A stretch of 64,000 nt of DNA from Arthrobacter sp. NIO-1057 (GCF_900094805.1 NZ_FMAT01000006.1:1-64000); one strand, 5' to 3'; numbered from the stretch's first letter, positions 51,048-61,759 are shown. Program-made: numbers and translations. Notes: a model not told the origin generated them from the sequence alone.

Positions 51048-52791
51048 TCCATCCGTCGGCTCCGATCAGCAACCAATGACCGGGGCCATGGACTTAGTCG
51101 CCGAACCTCCAGCGGAGCTACATCATCAGCAAGGTAGGTCGCGCTCGAAGATCTATGCCCTGATGGCCTCGGGCACCATGGTGTCCAGACTGCTTGGTTT
51201 TGCCCGTACGGCATTACTGGCAATGGCCATCGGTTCGGTGACTTCGGTTGCCGATATCTTCGAAAAAGCCAACGTCATCCCCACGATCATCTACATGCTG
51301 CTGGCCGGCGGCGTGTTCAACGTGGTGCTGATCCCACAACTGATCAAGGCATCCAAGGCCAAAGACCGCGGAGCTGCCTACACCTCCAAACTGATTACGC
51401 TCACCGTGGTGGTGATGGGTATTTTGACCCTGATCCTCACGCTGAGTGCTAGGCCGCTGATCATTGCTCTGACCAATAACTGGTCCGAACCGATGATCGT
51501 GCTGGGCACGGCCTTTGCCTACTGGTCACTGCCGCAGATCTTCTTCTACGGGCTCTACGCGGTGCTCGGGCAGGTACTGAACGCCAACGGTCGATTTGCC
51601 GCCTTCATGTGGGCACCGGCGATTAACAACATCATCCAGCTTCTGGTGATTGGTGCGTTCATTCTGACCTTCGGTTCCTATACCTCGGGCGATCCGATGG
51701 AAAACTGGAGCACCCTGAAAACTATCTGGCTCGCTGGCGGGGCCACCTTGGGCATCGTCATGCAGGCGCTGGTCCTGTTCTGGCCGTTGAAGAAGAGCGG
51801 ACTGAAGCTCAGCTTCGATTTTGGATGGCGAGGCATGGGCCTGCGCCACGTGGGCAAGCTTGCTATCTGGACGCTGGCCGCCATGGTCATCGGCAACCTT
51901 TCTTCGTTGTTGTACTCCAAGATCGTCTCCGGTGCGACCGCAGCACGTGCCCAAATGCCAGCCGACCAGGCCGCCTCGGTGGCCGGCGAATACGCCCTGA
52001 ACACCTCTCAGCTGATCACCGTTTTGCCACATTCCCTGTTCGCGCTGACCGTGGCCACGGTGCTCTTTAACGACTTCGCTCGAGCCTTCGCCGAGAAGCG
52101 TGCCGGTGATGTCGGCCAACTGCTCAATCGCGGAATGCGTTCCACCGCCATCCCCATCGTTTTCTGCACCATCGTCTTTATTGTGCTGGCGGGCCCGCTG
52201 GGCCGGCTCTTCGCCGGTTCCTCGCAGAATGCTGCCCAAGCAGCCGGTGCGTTGGGTCAGTTGCTCGTCCTGACCGCGTTGGGACTGCCGTTTAAGTCTC
52301 TGCAGTTCTTCATGCTGCGCGTGTTTTACGCCGAAGAAGATACCCGCACACCGATGTTGATCCAGAGTGCCACCGCAGCCCTTGGCCTGATCCTGGCATT
52401 CTCCGCCGCCGCAGTCGTTGATCCGCTGCATATCGCCGCAGCCATCGCGTTCATTTACGGGCTGACCAATATCCTTTCCTGCATCGGCACCCATTATCTG
52501 GTCAAACATCGCTACGGCAATTATGGTGTCATCTCGGTCATCGATACCTACGTGCGAGTGGGCTGGATGGCGACCATCTCCGGGGCAGCTGGCAGCCTAG
52601 TGCTATGGCTATTGGGTGGATTCAACTTCGGATTCGCCTACAGCTCACTGTTCAACGCGATTATTTCGATCGTTCTCGTCGCCGGAACCATGGGCGTGAT
52701 TTACCTCGGATTACTGCACAAAACTAAGGTGCCGGAGCTTGCTGGCTTCCTCGGTCCTATCCTTCGTCGTATCCCAGGAATCAAGCGCTGA
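51031..52791 (+). CDS. murJ: Lipid II flippase MurJ
   Basis: The 586-residue protein has about 14 membrane helices and the MVF family features: SGTMVSRLLGFARTALLAMAIG near residue 50, then ANVIPTIIYMLLAGGVFNVVLIPQLIKA, TVLPHSLFALTVATVLFNDFARAFAEKR, and LPFKSLQFFMLRVFYAEEDTRTPM. It moves lipid II across the membrane for peptidoglycan synthesis. In mycobacteria its homologue is fused to a pseudokinase and extracellular domain (Rv3910); here these are encoded by the next gene. Confidence 0.95.
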   Translation: MTQVPNPSVGSDQQPMTGAMDLVAEPPAELHHQQGRSRSKIYALMASGTMVSRLLGFARTALLAMAIGSVTSVADIFEKANVIPTIIYMLLAGGVFNVVLIPQLIKASKAKDRGAAYTSKLITLTVVVMGILTLILTLSARPLIIALTNNWSEPMIVLGTAFAYWSLPQIFFYGLYAVLGQVLNANGRFAAFMWAPAINNIIQLLVIGAFILTFGSYTSGDPMENWSTLKTIWLAGGATLGIVMQALVLFWPLKKSGLKLSFDFGWRGMGLRHVGKLAIWTLAAMVIGNLSSLLYSKIVSGATAARAQMPADQAASVAGEYALNTSQLITVLPHSLFALTVATVLFNDFARAFAEKRAGDVGQLLNRGMRSTAIPIVFCTIVFIVLAGPLGRLFAGSSQNAAQAAGALGQLLVLTALGLPFKSLQFFMLRVFYAEEDTRTPMLIQSATAALGLILAFSAAAVVDPLHIAAAIAFIYGLTNILSCIGTHYLVKHRYGNYGVISVIDTYVRVGWMATISGAAGSLVLWLLGGFNFGFAYSSLFNAIISIVLVAGTMGVIYLGLLHKTKVPELAGFLGPILRRIPGIKR

Positions 52792-52916
52792 AAATCCTCT
52801 AAAACTTGCTAGTGATTATGGGCAAATTGGCACGATTTAGACCCCGCTGACAGGTAACATGACAGGTGGTGGTCTCTGGACTGCTACCGAAGAACAATCA
52901 ACCCTTGGAGATGCAC

Positions 52917-54560
52917 GTGTCGCAGCCAATCGATGTCGGCTCTGTCCTCAGCGGCCGTTACCAGGTCACCGAGACTGTCCTTTCATCAGCTGAAGGTGAT
53001 TTGGTACTCGGCGGCATTGACCAGGTTCTCAATCGATCCGTAAGCATCATGGTGGCCTCCAGCGAGAATTCCTCGCAGCTTGCCGCCAGCGCCCGAGAAA
53101 TCGCCATGGGTGAGCGTGCCTCCAACGTTCAGGTTCTCGACCTTGGCATCACCGACGCCAACCAAACTTACCTTGTCGCCAATGTGGCTCGTTCCTCGGA
53201 CCTGTTGGATCTCGTACTCAAATCCGACGAGGCACCCTATGTGGAGCCTTTCTTCACCGACACCCTCGGCACCGAAATCTTCGGCGAATCTCGCCAGGCC
53301 GTGCCTGAAACCTATGACGACGACAGCCAGTACTACGACCAGCTGCAGTACGATGACGAACAACCAGAGCATCAGCGCAAGCTCGGCACCGCCTTCTCCA
53401 GTGGCTTCGCAGGCCTGAAGAACCGGTTCGGCAAGAAGAACCAAGAGCAGCCTGAAGAGCAGCAGTTCGATCAGACTGCTCCCAACGAGCAGATTGCTGC
53501 CACCACCGCCAACCCTGTAGCGCCCGCTGAACAGCCCGCTACCGAGGGCCAGCCCAAGGTGACCCGTTTGGACGATGACAAAGACGACGAGCCAAACGTC
53601 ACCGCCACCGCAGCTCTGGCTGCGGCCGCTCAGTCCAAGGGCAACACCCCAGCAGATTCCAAGTCGCAGCATGCCAAGGCCGAGTCGACCGAAAAGAAGC
53701 CAGAAGCTGAACAGAAGCCTGCTAAGGAAGAGGCTAAGCCAGCCAAGAAGAAGGGTGCAGCTGCCGCGACCGGCGCAGCCGCTGGTGCCGCTGCAGCTGC
53801 CGGTACCGCCGGGGCTGCCAAGGCATCAACCTTCCCTGCCGCAGCGAAGAACGTGCCCGCGCAAAGCGCCGCAGCTCCTGTAGCCAAGGAAGAAGAGGAA
53901 GAGAGCAGCTCGAAGGGTACCCGCCTGCTTGTTGGCGCGGTGCTACTGATCGTCTTGGTTCTCGCCGTAGTCTTCGCGTTCAACTTCCTCGGTGGAGATA
54001 AGAACACCACTGCCAACGGTCCAAGCGAAAAGACGGAGGCTTCCCAGCCTGCAGAGACCGAGAAGGCCAAGGAATCTACCGAGCCTTCCCTCGCTGCACC
54101 TAAGATCGCCGACATCTCGCGCTTGGTTCCAGGCAATCAGCAGCTGAATGCTGAGACCGATGGCACCTTGTCGAAGATGATCGACGGCAACGCTTCCAGC
54201 GTGTACAACACCTACACGTACACCACTAGCAACTTCGGTGGATTCGCCTCGAATATGGTCTTCATCCTCGAGCTCGAAGATAAGTCAGATATCTCCGAGG
54301 TGAACCTCGAGGGCCTGAACGCTACCGGCGGTGACTACGAAATTTTGGTCGGCGACTCCGATGACCTGGGTGATGCCAAGTCCGTGGCCAAGGGTTCATT
54401 CTCCGGCCCATCAATCTCCGTGACGGTCAAGGATGGCGACAAGGATTCCATGGAGGGTTCCTACGTCTTCCTGAACGTCACCGACCTGCCACGCAAGGCC
54501 TCGGGCGGTAACGAATCACGCCCATTCGGTCTGCAAATCGGTGAGTTCTCCGCTAAGTAA
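52917..54560 (+). CDS. Pseudokinase-remnant membrane protein with discoidin-like domain (Rv3910 C-terminal-like)
   Basis: The 547-residue protein from GTG 52917, preceded by TTGGAG at 6 nt; upstream GTG 52866 and ATG 52911 are less likely. Residues ~8-100 resemble only the N-lobe of a kinase (VLSGRYQVTETVLSS, without the VAIK Lys). A long Gln/Glu/Ala/Lys-rich linker follows, then a membrane helix near 340-362 (LLVGAVLLIVLVLAVVFAF) and an external beta domain (EVNLEGLNATGGDYEILVGDS) like discoidin/CBM folds. It probably regulates MurJ, as in Rv3910. Confidence 0.8.
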   Translation: MSQPIDVGSVLSGRYQVTETVLSSAEGDLVLGGIDQVLNRSVSIMVASSENSSQLAASAREIAMGERASNVQVLDLGITDANQTYLVANVARSSDLLDLVLKSDEAPYVEPFFTDTLGTEIFGESRQAVPETYDDDSQYYDQLQYDDEQPEHQRKLGTAFSSGFAGLKNRFGKKNQEQPEEQQFDQTAPNEQIAATTANPVAPAEQPATEGQPKVTRLDDDKDDEPNVTATAALAAAAQSKGNTPADSKSQHAKAESTEKKPEAEQKPAKEEAKPAKKKGAAAATGAAAGAAAAAGTAGAAKASTFPAAAKNVPAQSAAAPVAKEEEEESSSKGTRLLVGAVLLIVLVLAVVFAFNFLGGDKNTTANGPSEKTEASQPAETEKAKESTEPSLAAPKIADISRLVPGNQQLNAETDGTLSKMIDGNASSVYNTYTYTTSNFGGFASNMVFILELEDKSDISEVNLEGLNATGGDYEILVGDSDDLGDAKSVAKGSFSGPSISVTVKDGDKDSMEGSYVFLNVTDLPRKASGGNESRPFGLQIGEFSAK

Positions 54561-54567
54561 TAGAAGC

Positions 54568-54593
54568 GGAATTTTTTAGCAAAGACATACGTT
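54568..54593 (+). promoter_or_regulatory. Sigma-R/SigH-type promoter of trxB-trxA
   Basis: GGAAT (54568-54572) and GTT (54591-54593) are separated by exactly 18 bp, which is the actinobacterial oxidative-stress sigma factor consensus GGAAT-N18-GTT. trxB-trxA is a classical target of SigR/SigH in Streptomyces and Mycobacterium. It lies 67 bp before the trxB GTG. Confidence 0.78.
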
Positions 54594-54630
54594 GAGGTGG
54601 ATAGTGAGGTTAAGCCTCGCTATCCACCTC
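54594..54630 (+). promoter_or_regulatory. Strong hairpin at the start of the trxBA transcript
   Basis: A 16-bp stem with one wobble (54594-54609 with 54615-54630), loop TTAAG, begins directly after the sigma-R promoter and ends 30 nt before trxB. It has no T-tract. It may terminate read-through from the upstream gene or stabilise the trxBA mRNA. Confidence 0.65.
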
Positions 54631-54659
54631 GCATTATTAGGACGAAAGGGTTCTACCCC

Positions 54660-55625
54660 GTGACTTCAGCACAGAACGACGAAATCCGCGACGTAATCAT
54701 CGTCGGCTCCGGCCCGTCGGGTTATACCGCTGCGATTTACACCGCGCGTGCGAACCTGAAACCACTGGTCATCGCCGGTTCAGTAACCGCTGGCGGCGAA
54801 CTGATGAACACCACGGACGTGGAGAACTTCCCAGGCTTCCCAGAGGCAATCATGGGCCCAGACCTGATGGACAACATGCAGAAGCAGGCTGAGCGCTTTG
54901 GCGCCGAGATCCTCTTCGATGATGTCACTGCGATGGATCTCACAGGCGATATCAAGACCCTCTCACTGGCCGACGGCACCACCTTCCGTACCCGTAGCGT
55001 CATCGTTTCCACCGGCTCCGCATACCGCGAGCTGGGTCTGGAAGATGAGAAGCGCCTGTCCGGCCACGGCGTCTCCTGGTGTGCAACCTGCGATGGTTTC
55101 TTCTTCCGCGAACAGAACATTGCCGTCATCGGTGGTGGCGACTCCGCAATGGAAGAAGCACTGTTCCTGACCAAGTTTGCTTCCAAGGTCACCGTCGTAC
55201 ACCGTCGCAACGAATTACGCGCATCGAAGATCATGGCTGACCGCGCCCTGGCTCACGAAAAGATCGACTTCGTGTGGGATTCCGAGGTAGTTGGCATCAA
55301 CGGTGACGACAAGGTCCAGGGACTGGTTGTTAAGAACCGCACCAGCGGTGAAGAGAGCACCCTTGATGTCACTGGTATCTTCGTTGCCATTGGCAATGAT
55401 CCACGCGTTGATCTCGTCAAGGATCAGCTCGAACTAACTTCCGAGGGCACCATTGCCGTCGAAGGACGTACCTCGAAGACCTCGCTGCCAGGCGTATTTG
55501 CTGCTGGCGATGTCATCGATTCCACTTACCGTCAGGCAATTACTGCAGCTGCTTCCGGCTGCGCCGCTGCACAGGATGTGGAGCACTACCTGGCTAACGT
55601 CAACGAATCCGTAGCTACCGCCTAA
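54660..55625 (+). CDS. trxB: Thioredoxin reductase
   Basis: The 321-residue enzyme begins at GTG 54660, with GAAAGGG nine bases upstream. FAD site GSGPSGYTAAIYTARA, redox pair in WCATCDGFFF, NADPH site AVIGGGDSAMEEALFL, and the C-terminal GVFAAGDVIDSTYRQAITAAASG complete the family set. It reduces thioredoxin with NADPH. The next gene, trxA, starts 28 nt after its stop. Confidence 0.97.
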   Translation: MTSAQNDEIRDVIIVGSGPSGYTAAIYTARANLKPLVIAGSVTAGGELMNTTDVENFPGFPEAIMGPDLMDNMQKQAERFGAEILFDDVTAMDLTGDIKTLSLADGTTFRTRSVIVSTGSAYRELGLEDEKRLSGHGVSWCATCDGFFFREQNIAVIGGGDSAMEEALFLTKFASKVTVVHRRNELRASKIMADRALAHEKIDFVWDSEVVGINGDDKVQGLVVKNRTSGEESTLDVTGIFVAIGNDPRVDLVKDQLELTSEGTIAVEGRTSKTSLPGVFAAGDVIDSTYRQAITAAASGCAAAQDVEHYLANVNESVATA

Positions 55626-55653
55626 TTAGTTTTTCAGAAAGGGGTTGTCTCTT

Positions 55654-55977
55654 ATGAGCAACGCAAAAGCAGTAACTGAAGCAACCTTCCAGAGCGAAGT
55701 TCTGGAAGCCGAAAAGCCAGTCATCGTCGATTTCTGGGCAGAATGGTGCGGCCCTTGCCGCCAGCTCGGTCCAGTTCTGGATCAGATCGCTGAAGAGCAC
55801 GCTGCCAAGGTAGATGTCGTCAAGGTTAACGTTGACGAGAACCAGGGCATTGCCGCTAAGTACGGCATCACCAGCATCCCGGCTGTTTACGTCTTCAAGG
55901 GTGGCGAGCACGTTGCTACCTCGATCGGTGCTAAGCCAAAGGCTGTCATCGAGAAGGACTTCGCAGAATACCTGTAA
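55654..55977 (+). CDS. trxA: Thioredoxin
   Basis: The 107-residue protein from ATG 55654 has AAAGGGG nine bases upstream. The active site is FWAEWCGPCRQLGPVL; YGITSIPAVYVFKGGEH contains the cis-Pro. It is the disulfide-reducing partner of TrxB and part of the same SigR-type operon. Confidence 0.98.
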   Translation: MSNAKAVTEATFQSEVLEAEKPVIVDFWAEWCGPCRQLGPVLDQIAEEHAAKVDVVKVNVDENQGIAAKYGITSIPAVYVFKGGEHVATSIGAKPKAVIEKDFAEYL

Positions 55978-55999
55978 GTCTTAAAACAGCTTTGAGAGA

Positions 56000-56026
56000 G
56001 GGACTAGCTTCGGCTAGTCCCTTTTT
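56000..56026 (+). terminator. Intrinsic terminator of trxB-trxA
   Basis: GGGACTAGC (56000-56008) and GCTAGTCCC (56013-56021) with the stable loop TTCG, followed by TTTTT. Confidence 0.95.
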
Positions 56027-58019
56027 CTGTGTAGGCAGGTACTGATTGACCCTAGCTGGGGTCAAGGCATCGGTAACGTTTCGTTTGAAGCGTTACTGAA
56101 GAAGAAGTCATGTTTAGAAAGCAATTTAATTTGTTTTTTTGAAGTGCAGTGTATTTTTGCAGTGCGAATCGTTGAAGCGTCAGAATTATCGACGAATTCA
56201 ATGCGTCTTGAGCTGCCGGACATCATGAATCTCATTCGACGATCAAATATGTTGTTCGCTCGGTACCAGGGATTGTCCTAACGCTCTGAAACAGAATGTA
56301 CATCGGTGTTCAGTTGTTTCTACGGAGAGGACCTAAGAAGCACCACTCGCGTTGAGAAGCCGGCACTGCTCTTCGTTTTCTCCGAACCGTCAGTGCTCAT
56401 GGACCCTCGAAACAAATTCAGCATCTTCGGTTGCAGACGAAAATCCATAAGTAGAAAACCCTCGGCTCCACCTACATTTCGTTGACGATGAGATCTGCAG
56501 CCGATGAGACCGATCCATCGAGAGGCATGAAAGAGAATTACCTATCTAGGCCAGGGCCTAGGGCCGGCATCAACAGTGAATGCCATAGATTCTAAGGACA
56601 TCGCCGTCGCATACCAGATGCGCCAGAGGCTGAAACGAGAACACTCCCAAGGTCCATGCCATCGTAGATCATATCTAGCTTCCTATTTCGAGGTTGTGTT
56701 GGTGCCCAATACGGACAGGCGGATGCTAATGCCTTTCTTCGTTGGAGATTGAAGTCTGCATGACTGTGCAGCCTACCGAAGACTGGGTCTGGGCTGTCGG
56801 TAATTGTTATCAACGAGGAGCTTAGAAAGCTTCTGTACGGTCGTGGGTCGAGTGAGATGCAGTTTGGTTCCTTGTAATCCCCACAGAAGGCTGTAAAAGA
56901 GCTTATGAGGCGTAACAGCTACGGACGGTGCTTCTGGTGGTGTTCGCGGTTTCATTGGCGTAGCTGTTCGAGCGGCCCAAAAGTCTAGTTCCTGATATTC
57001 AGTGATCATCCTGGTGGAAACAAGACCAACGATGTCGAAAATCTTTAGGCATCGACGAAGGTGTTTTCCCTTCCAAGCAAGCAATGGCCACCTTTGCGTT
57101 GAAACTATCGGGGCTAGCTGTCGTGGTGGTGTCCGAAAAATTCAACGGTAGGACGGGCCAGCATACAACAACATCTGCTCCTATTCCGCTTCCCTTCAGA
57201 CAGTTACTACTTCCTAGAAGGAAGGAAGCAAACAAATAAAAAGCGTGTTCGCGAATCTGGTCTCCAGGTTCCAGCAATGTTTTGTGCCTCGTGCCTCGCT
57301 TCCACGTTGCGCTTGGCACCGTGTTCAGTACATGATGCAACGACTAAGACTCCAGGTTGTAGCACTGGCATCTGCAGCCGAAAGCGCCGTAACCCATCAT
57401 CGACTCCCCTACCCACCGTTCTGATCAATGTACGGGCTATACGTGAGCATTCGCTTGAGGGTGGGTTTCCTGAGTTCTAGATGCACCTGCGTTCGTTAGA
57501 GTCAGAAAAATGTGCTTTCTTAGAAGTCTCGTCCAGGAAGCAGCTAGCCACAGAGTATGGCTTCATTGGTCTTCCGGTTCGTTTGTCATTTCAGATTGTC
57601 GCGGTCGAATCTTCGAAAAATAGTTGCAGTACTTCGTTGTAAGCCCTCCCGAGTAACCGAGTTTCACTTCCAAGGATCCCCTTCACGAGGAACTTAGTGA
57701 TCTTTTCTACCCAGATTGCCTTCGGTTGATTCGGCTCCTTCGTCAGTTAGTTCCACGACTATGGAAGGAGCTTATGTAGCGGCTTCCGACGTTGCTGGAG
57801 ATGGTACTCACGACGAGGAGTGTAGGTCTTAGCACCGATGGAGTATCTGTGTAGTTCCGAATCTCGGAAGCCGTTAGACCTGCTGAATGTGAATATCCTT
57901 CAACCGACTCTTCATTAGAATCGAGTAGGAACGCATCTTCCATTTCTGCAGCTGCACCGAATTCAGGCGTTACTGATACCCCTTGGCCCTGACCAACTTT
58001 CAGTCCCAAGAAGCAAACA

Positions 58020-58035
58020 TGTTTCACGTGAAACA
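58020..58035. repeat. parS centromere site
   Basis: TGTTTCACGTGAAACA is a perfect 16-bp palindrome identical to the consensus bacterial parS bound by ParB. Confidence 0.97.
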
Positions 58036-58083
58036 CGATTATAGAACTGTTACTGTAGCTGTGTCAGAAAGAGCCGCAAGCAA

Positions 58084-58099
58084 TGTTTCACGTGAAACA
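58084..58099. repeat. parS centromere site
   Basis: This perfect parS palindrome is the second of a close pair, 64 bp from the preceding site. Confidence 0.97.
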
Positions 58100-61000
58100 C
58101 GACTGCCATCAGGATGGATCTAGTGTCCAGGTGGAACGAGGTACCCCAACGCCGCGAGCATGTTTTCAATGCAACTAGACAGCCTGAAGAAGCGTCTGCG
58201 AACGTGGTTTGAGAGCTCTGGTACCTACTCCCCCAACGTCTTCAATCGTGAACACGTTGACAGTGAGTAGCCTTGGCGCACCATCTGCGCTTCATTGTAT
58301 GGACGACACCCATCCCTGTACTTTCGAATTTCCCACCCACTCAGGTTTTGAATCGCGCATCGATCGGATATGTGCCACGTCGAAATCTGCTGACGAACTG
58401 AATCAATGAACATGTACCCGGCACGAAGACTTCTTGGTTCAAAGTCAGGATCCCTTGGATAGTCGATAGTCAGCGTTATTCTTTTGGAGCGCTGCCAAAT
58501 ATCGCAGTTAGGTTCTATTCAGAAAGTAGGCACTTACCTACAACCTAACCTCAACGCGAAACTGTCTGTGTTGAACACAATCCCTGCATCGAAGATATCG
58601 CTGTATGTCGCTCTACGCACGTGGTCGGCTCATCGCAACGAGTTATTCAGAAGTCTCTCTCGGCTCACGATCCATACGGTGCAACCCGTCATATATCCAT
58701 CGTTCTTTGCTTCAGCAGACAGCTGAGCATGCCAGTCAGCCTGATCATGCCGAGGGAGAGTATCTAATTCGAACAATCCGTCGTTCCGTCTACAAACACA
58801 TTCACCTGACTTGCGTCATAGCTGAACTTCTCAGAAGAGTATCGATCAGTGATCAAGGCATTTCATTCTGCAGTCTGGCGTAATGACTTGAGTGGCCGTG
58901 CTGTCTGATTACCACCTATAACTACTCCCCCACACGATCTAGCAATCGAGCTTAGCGGAAAGTTATTACTCGTTGGTCCGGGTACCCCACCATAAATTGC
59001 CTGCGGTGGCCACCAATACTGCTATGGGTAGCCAGCAAACACCTTGAAGGACACCACCAACCACCAGCGGCTTTCAGCCTACGACAGGTTCAGCTGTTCA
59101 CGCGTGTCGTATGTTCTCGCCTCAGAGTCACCGCTAAATGAATATTGATCTTCTAACGCCAAAGCAAGATTGACCGCACCACACAAACTGTCCTAAACCC
59201 ACATTGCAGGTTCTAACTGCTCCTCGCTAAGTACTATTCACCAATCAACAGCAACACCCCGCATGTTTGAATATCTGGATCATTGAGAGCCACCCACAAT
59301 CCTTATTGAGCATCAACCGCGCAATGCTGTATCACCTCGTCGCTGCCGGGCCCATTTTCGACCAGCAATTGAGCAACGCTCTGCCGCGGTACCCGCGTGT
59401 TTTGCAGTGGTAGCACAATGGTTCTCTGCATCCGTAGCCACTGCAGTTCCCCATTTCATGATGGATGTCCCTATCGCTGCCAGGAAAGTTCTAGTGGCCA
59501 TCACTGATGTGCAATGTCTGTCTAGTCGGTTGCCGGGAGGCATATCGGGCAGGTGACTCCGATCGGGAGTTTTGGTGACTCATAAACCTACGAATGTTCA
59601 TGGCTAGATGTATCTCAACTTGGATCGTCGAACCAAGCCACCTAACGTAATCTGAGGCTAGCCGAAATGAGCTACCTCAACGACTTCAGATCTGTTCGTT
59701 GAAAGCTAGCTTCAAACTGAGGCTCAATGGTTCCTTGGGAATCCATCGACTACAATCATTCCCCCGAACCCTTCCTTGGCGTAATCCGCGTTTAGAATTC
59801 ATGTCCACAGTGTTGATCGTTGGCTCTCCTCGCGTACTAGTTACTATCAAACGATTGCTACGAGAGTCCGGATCCACCAACCTATGCGCAACCAAGATTC
59901 GTTTCTTGGCGGCCTTGAGGGACGGTTCCAGATGAGTTTGGCACGGTGAGCTCGATGCATGATCTTAAACAGTTGGCTAGATCTTTGCCAATTCGACCAC
60001 TACTTTATTCACGACTCAGGCGCCGTTCCGGCAACGCCAGATTGTGCCCGTGTTCCTGAAACAACATCGGATGAAAAGATCTGACGCCAATTCCCCAAGT
60101 TTTCTCACCAGATCATTACACCCAATTGCACAGCCATTGCAGATCCCATTGGGCAAAACGGTGTCATCCTTAGTTGGACGATTCAAAAGTTTGGTGCTGA
60201 TTATGGCATGACAGTCGTCGCAGTAATGTGACCAAGCAACCGTTGTGGCCATGGAGGATTTCAAGAACTGGGTCGGTGAATTCTAAGTGCACGCAGACTT
60301 CAAGGTGAGTATTGGCAACGATGCCGTAATTGCGTTTGTATGCGGTCTAACTGATCCTTACCTCCTCGCGTACACGTTCTAAGCCACTGGTCACTTAGGG
60401 CATGGACAAGCCGTGAACATAACAACAGCTGCGGTTGTTCCTGTAAGGCTGCAGTGCGCGTCGCGGCATGATTCGTGGAATGATCTAGCGTCAAAGGTTT
60501 CAAACATGGACACGCTTGTACCGGGCCGGAACTCTCTGGGATGTTCAACGAATCTTCGAGGTTGGGATATACGCCTTGCTGGGACACATGACGAATGTGT
60601 TAGCCCTTGATGGTTCTCCCCGCTGCGAATCGATCGCAGAGCATTATGGTCAGTTCTGCGCTGTTTATTTCCGTGCTGGTTCCTACTCGGCCTTCCACGC
60701 GTCATGACGCTCGACTCCCTACGAAAGCGTTGATAGGTTGCTCGGAAGCAGTCATAGCCCATCGTCTGCTCATTCATGCCATCGTTCTATTCAACATACA
60801 GGCGACGAAGAAGACTAAGCATCACGCTAACTTTGGCTACTTGGTGATGAGCATGAACCCGATCTGGTTGTACGCAGGATCTTGTGAACATTCAACGGTC
60901 AGAGAACAGCTGGTCGCGAACCGTGGAATCCGCAGCTTCCCGAATGAAGTCCCAGCACCGCTACTCACTGTCTGAGGAGGTGAGAGTAATGGCTGTGCCA

Positions 61001-61398
61001 CGTCTTTCAAAGCCTAGACGCATGAACACCGGCCTATGAAGCGTTCCTTCAGCTCGAAGCACATTGCAAGATTCGTAAGTCTTCTACGAACTATCGGAAA
61101 TGAAACTCTTCACCAGATAGTCCTCATCAAGTGATGCCAATTCCCTTGATGGTACGAGTCATTGCTAGAGTCAGCACCAGGCGCAATAACCAAGACTTGG
61201 CTCCGTGGCTCGTATAAGCAGTTCAGCTAGTTTCCAAACCTCCAAATATCGAGAACGTTAGTATCCTGAATAGTGCAGTTAAGAGCCATGAACGCCGCAC
61301 GAAGAACTTGATAGTAGTCAAAGGTACAGTCCGTTCTGCAATGACACCTAAGTACAAGACAGCCTTTCTGAAGCCCAGATTCAGTCTAGATTCATGCT

Positions 61399-61414
61399 TG
61401 TTTCACGTGAAACA
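61399..61414. repeat. parS centromere site
   Basis: Perfect TGTTTCACGTGAAACA, about 345 bp beyond the parB stop in the gene-free region. Confidence 0.97.
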
Positions 61415-61684
61415 CTCTCAAGCTAGTTCCATTCACTCTAATTCGGTCAGGTTGGTTCTTGCCGACCACTCCCCCGCCAAGTAGTTCAAGGCGGCAATAA
61501 CGTTCATTCAATAAAGTCCCTGGCTTATGCGACTAGCTTTCAAGTCTGTCTTGTGACCCTCTTTGCTACTGGAAACGGGTATCACGGCAAACTGCTATTT
61601 TCGAAAATGAGTCACCTATGAACGTGGATAAAAGGCTATCCCTTCATGCCTAAGCTCCTAATTACAGTCCTGGCTTAGGCACGA

Positions 61685-61700
61685 CGTTTCACGTGAAACA
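61685..61700. repeat. parS-like site (one mismatch)
   Basis: CGTTTCACGTGAAACA differs from consensus only at the first base, and lies 40 bp from a perfect copy. Confidence 0.92.
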
Positions 61701-61724
61701 TCGCCTTAAAGGCAAATTGGCTCA

Positions 61725-61740
61725 TGTTTCACGTGAAACA
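61725..61740. repeat. parS centromere site
   Basis: Perfect palindrome starting 20 bp beyond the parB stop. Flanking bases extend the symmetry (CTCA...TGAG), so it may also form a terminator-like hairpin for parB. Confidence 0.96.
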
Positions 61741-61759
61741 TGAGCCAATCGCAAATGAT

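Larger units (their letters stand above)
56027..61759. other. 5.7 kb region without recognisable genes, carrying five parS sites
   Basis: No open frame here exceeds about 128 residues, none has a convincing family motif, and candidate frames lack ribosome sites or conserved domains. By eye the composition is lower in G+C than in flanking genes. Two hairpins lie near its left end (TTGACCC/GGGTCAA, 56046-56064, and a 10-bp stem at 56073-56096). Five parS sites (58020, 58084, 61399, 61685, 61725) lie inside. It is flanked by the 3' ends of trxA and parB. It may be decayed genes or a dedicated centromere/spacer. Confidence 0.7.

Noticed and set aside
51526-52509. Minus-strand open frame (327 codons) inside murJ
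   Set aside because: MurJ is well supported over the whole stretch. The antisense product is Gln/Gly/Arg-rich low complexity and has no ribosome site.
52986-53672. Minus-strand frame (228 codons) opposite the pseudokinase-like gene
   Set aside because: It mirrors the repetitive linker of the plus-strand gene. There is no recognisable domain.
59400-59450. tRNA-like string (GTAGCACAATGG) in the gene-free zone
   Set aside because: No acceptor stem, anticodon arm or GTTC T-arm can be placed around it.
56592-60975. Several frames of 60-130 codons in the gene-free zone
   Set aside because: None has family motifs, good ribosome sites or operon context, and they overlap each other on both strands at the density expected by chance.
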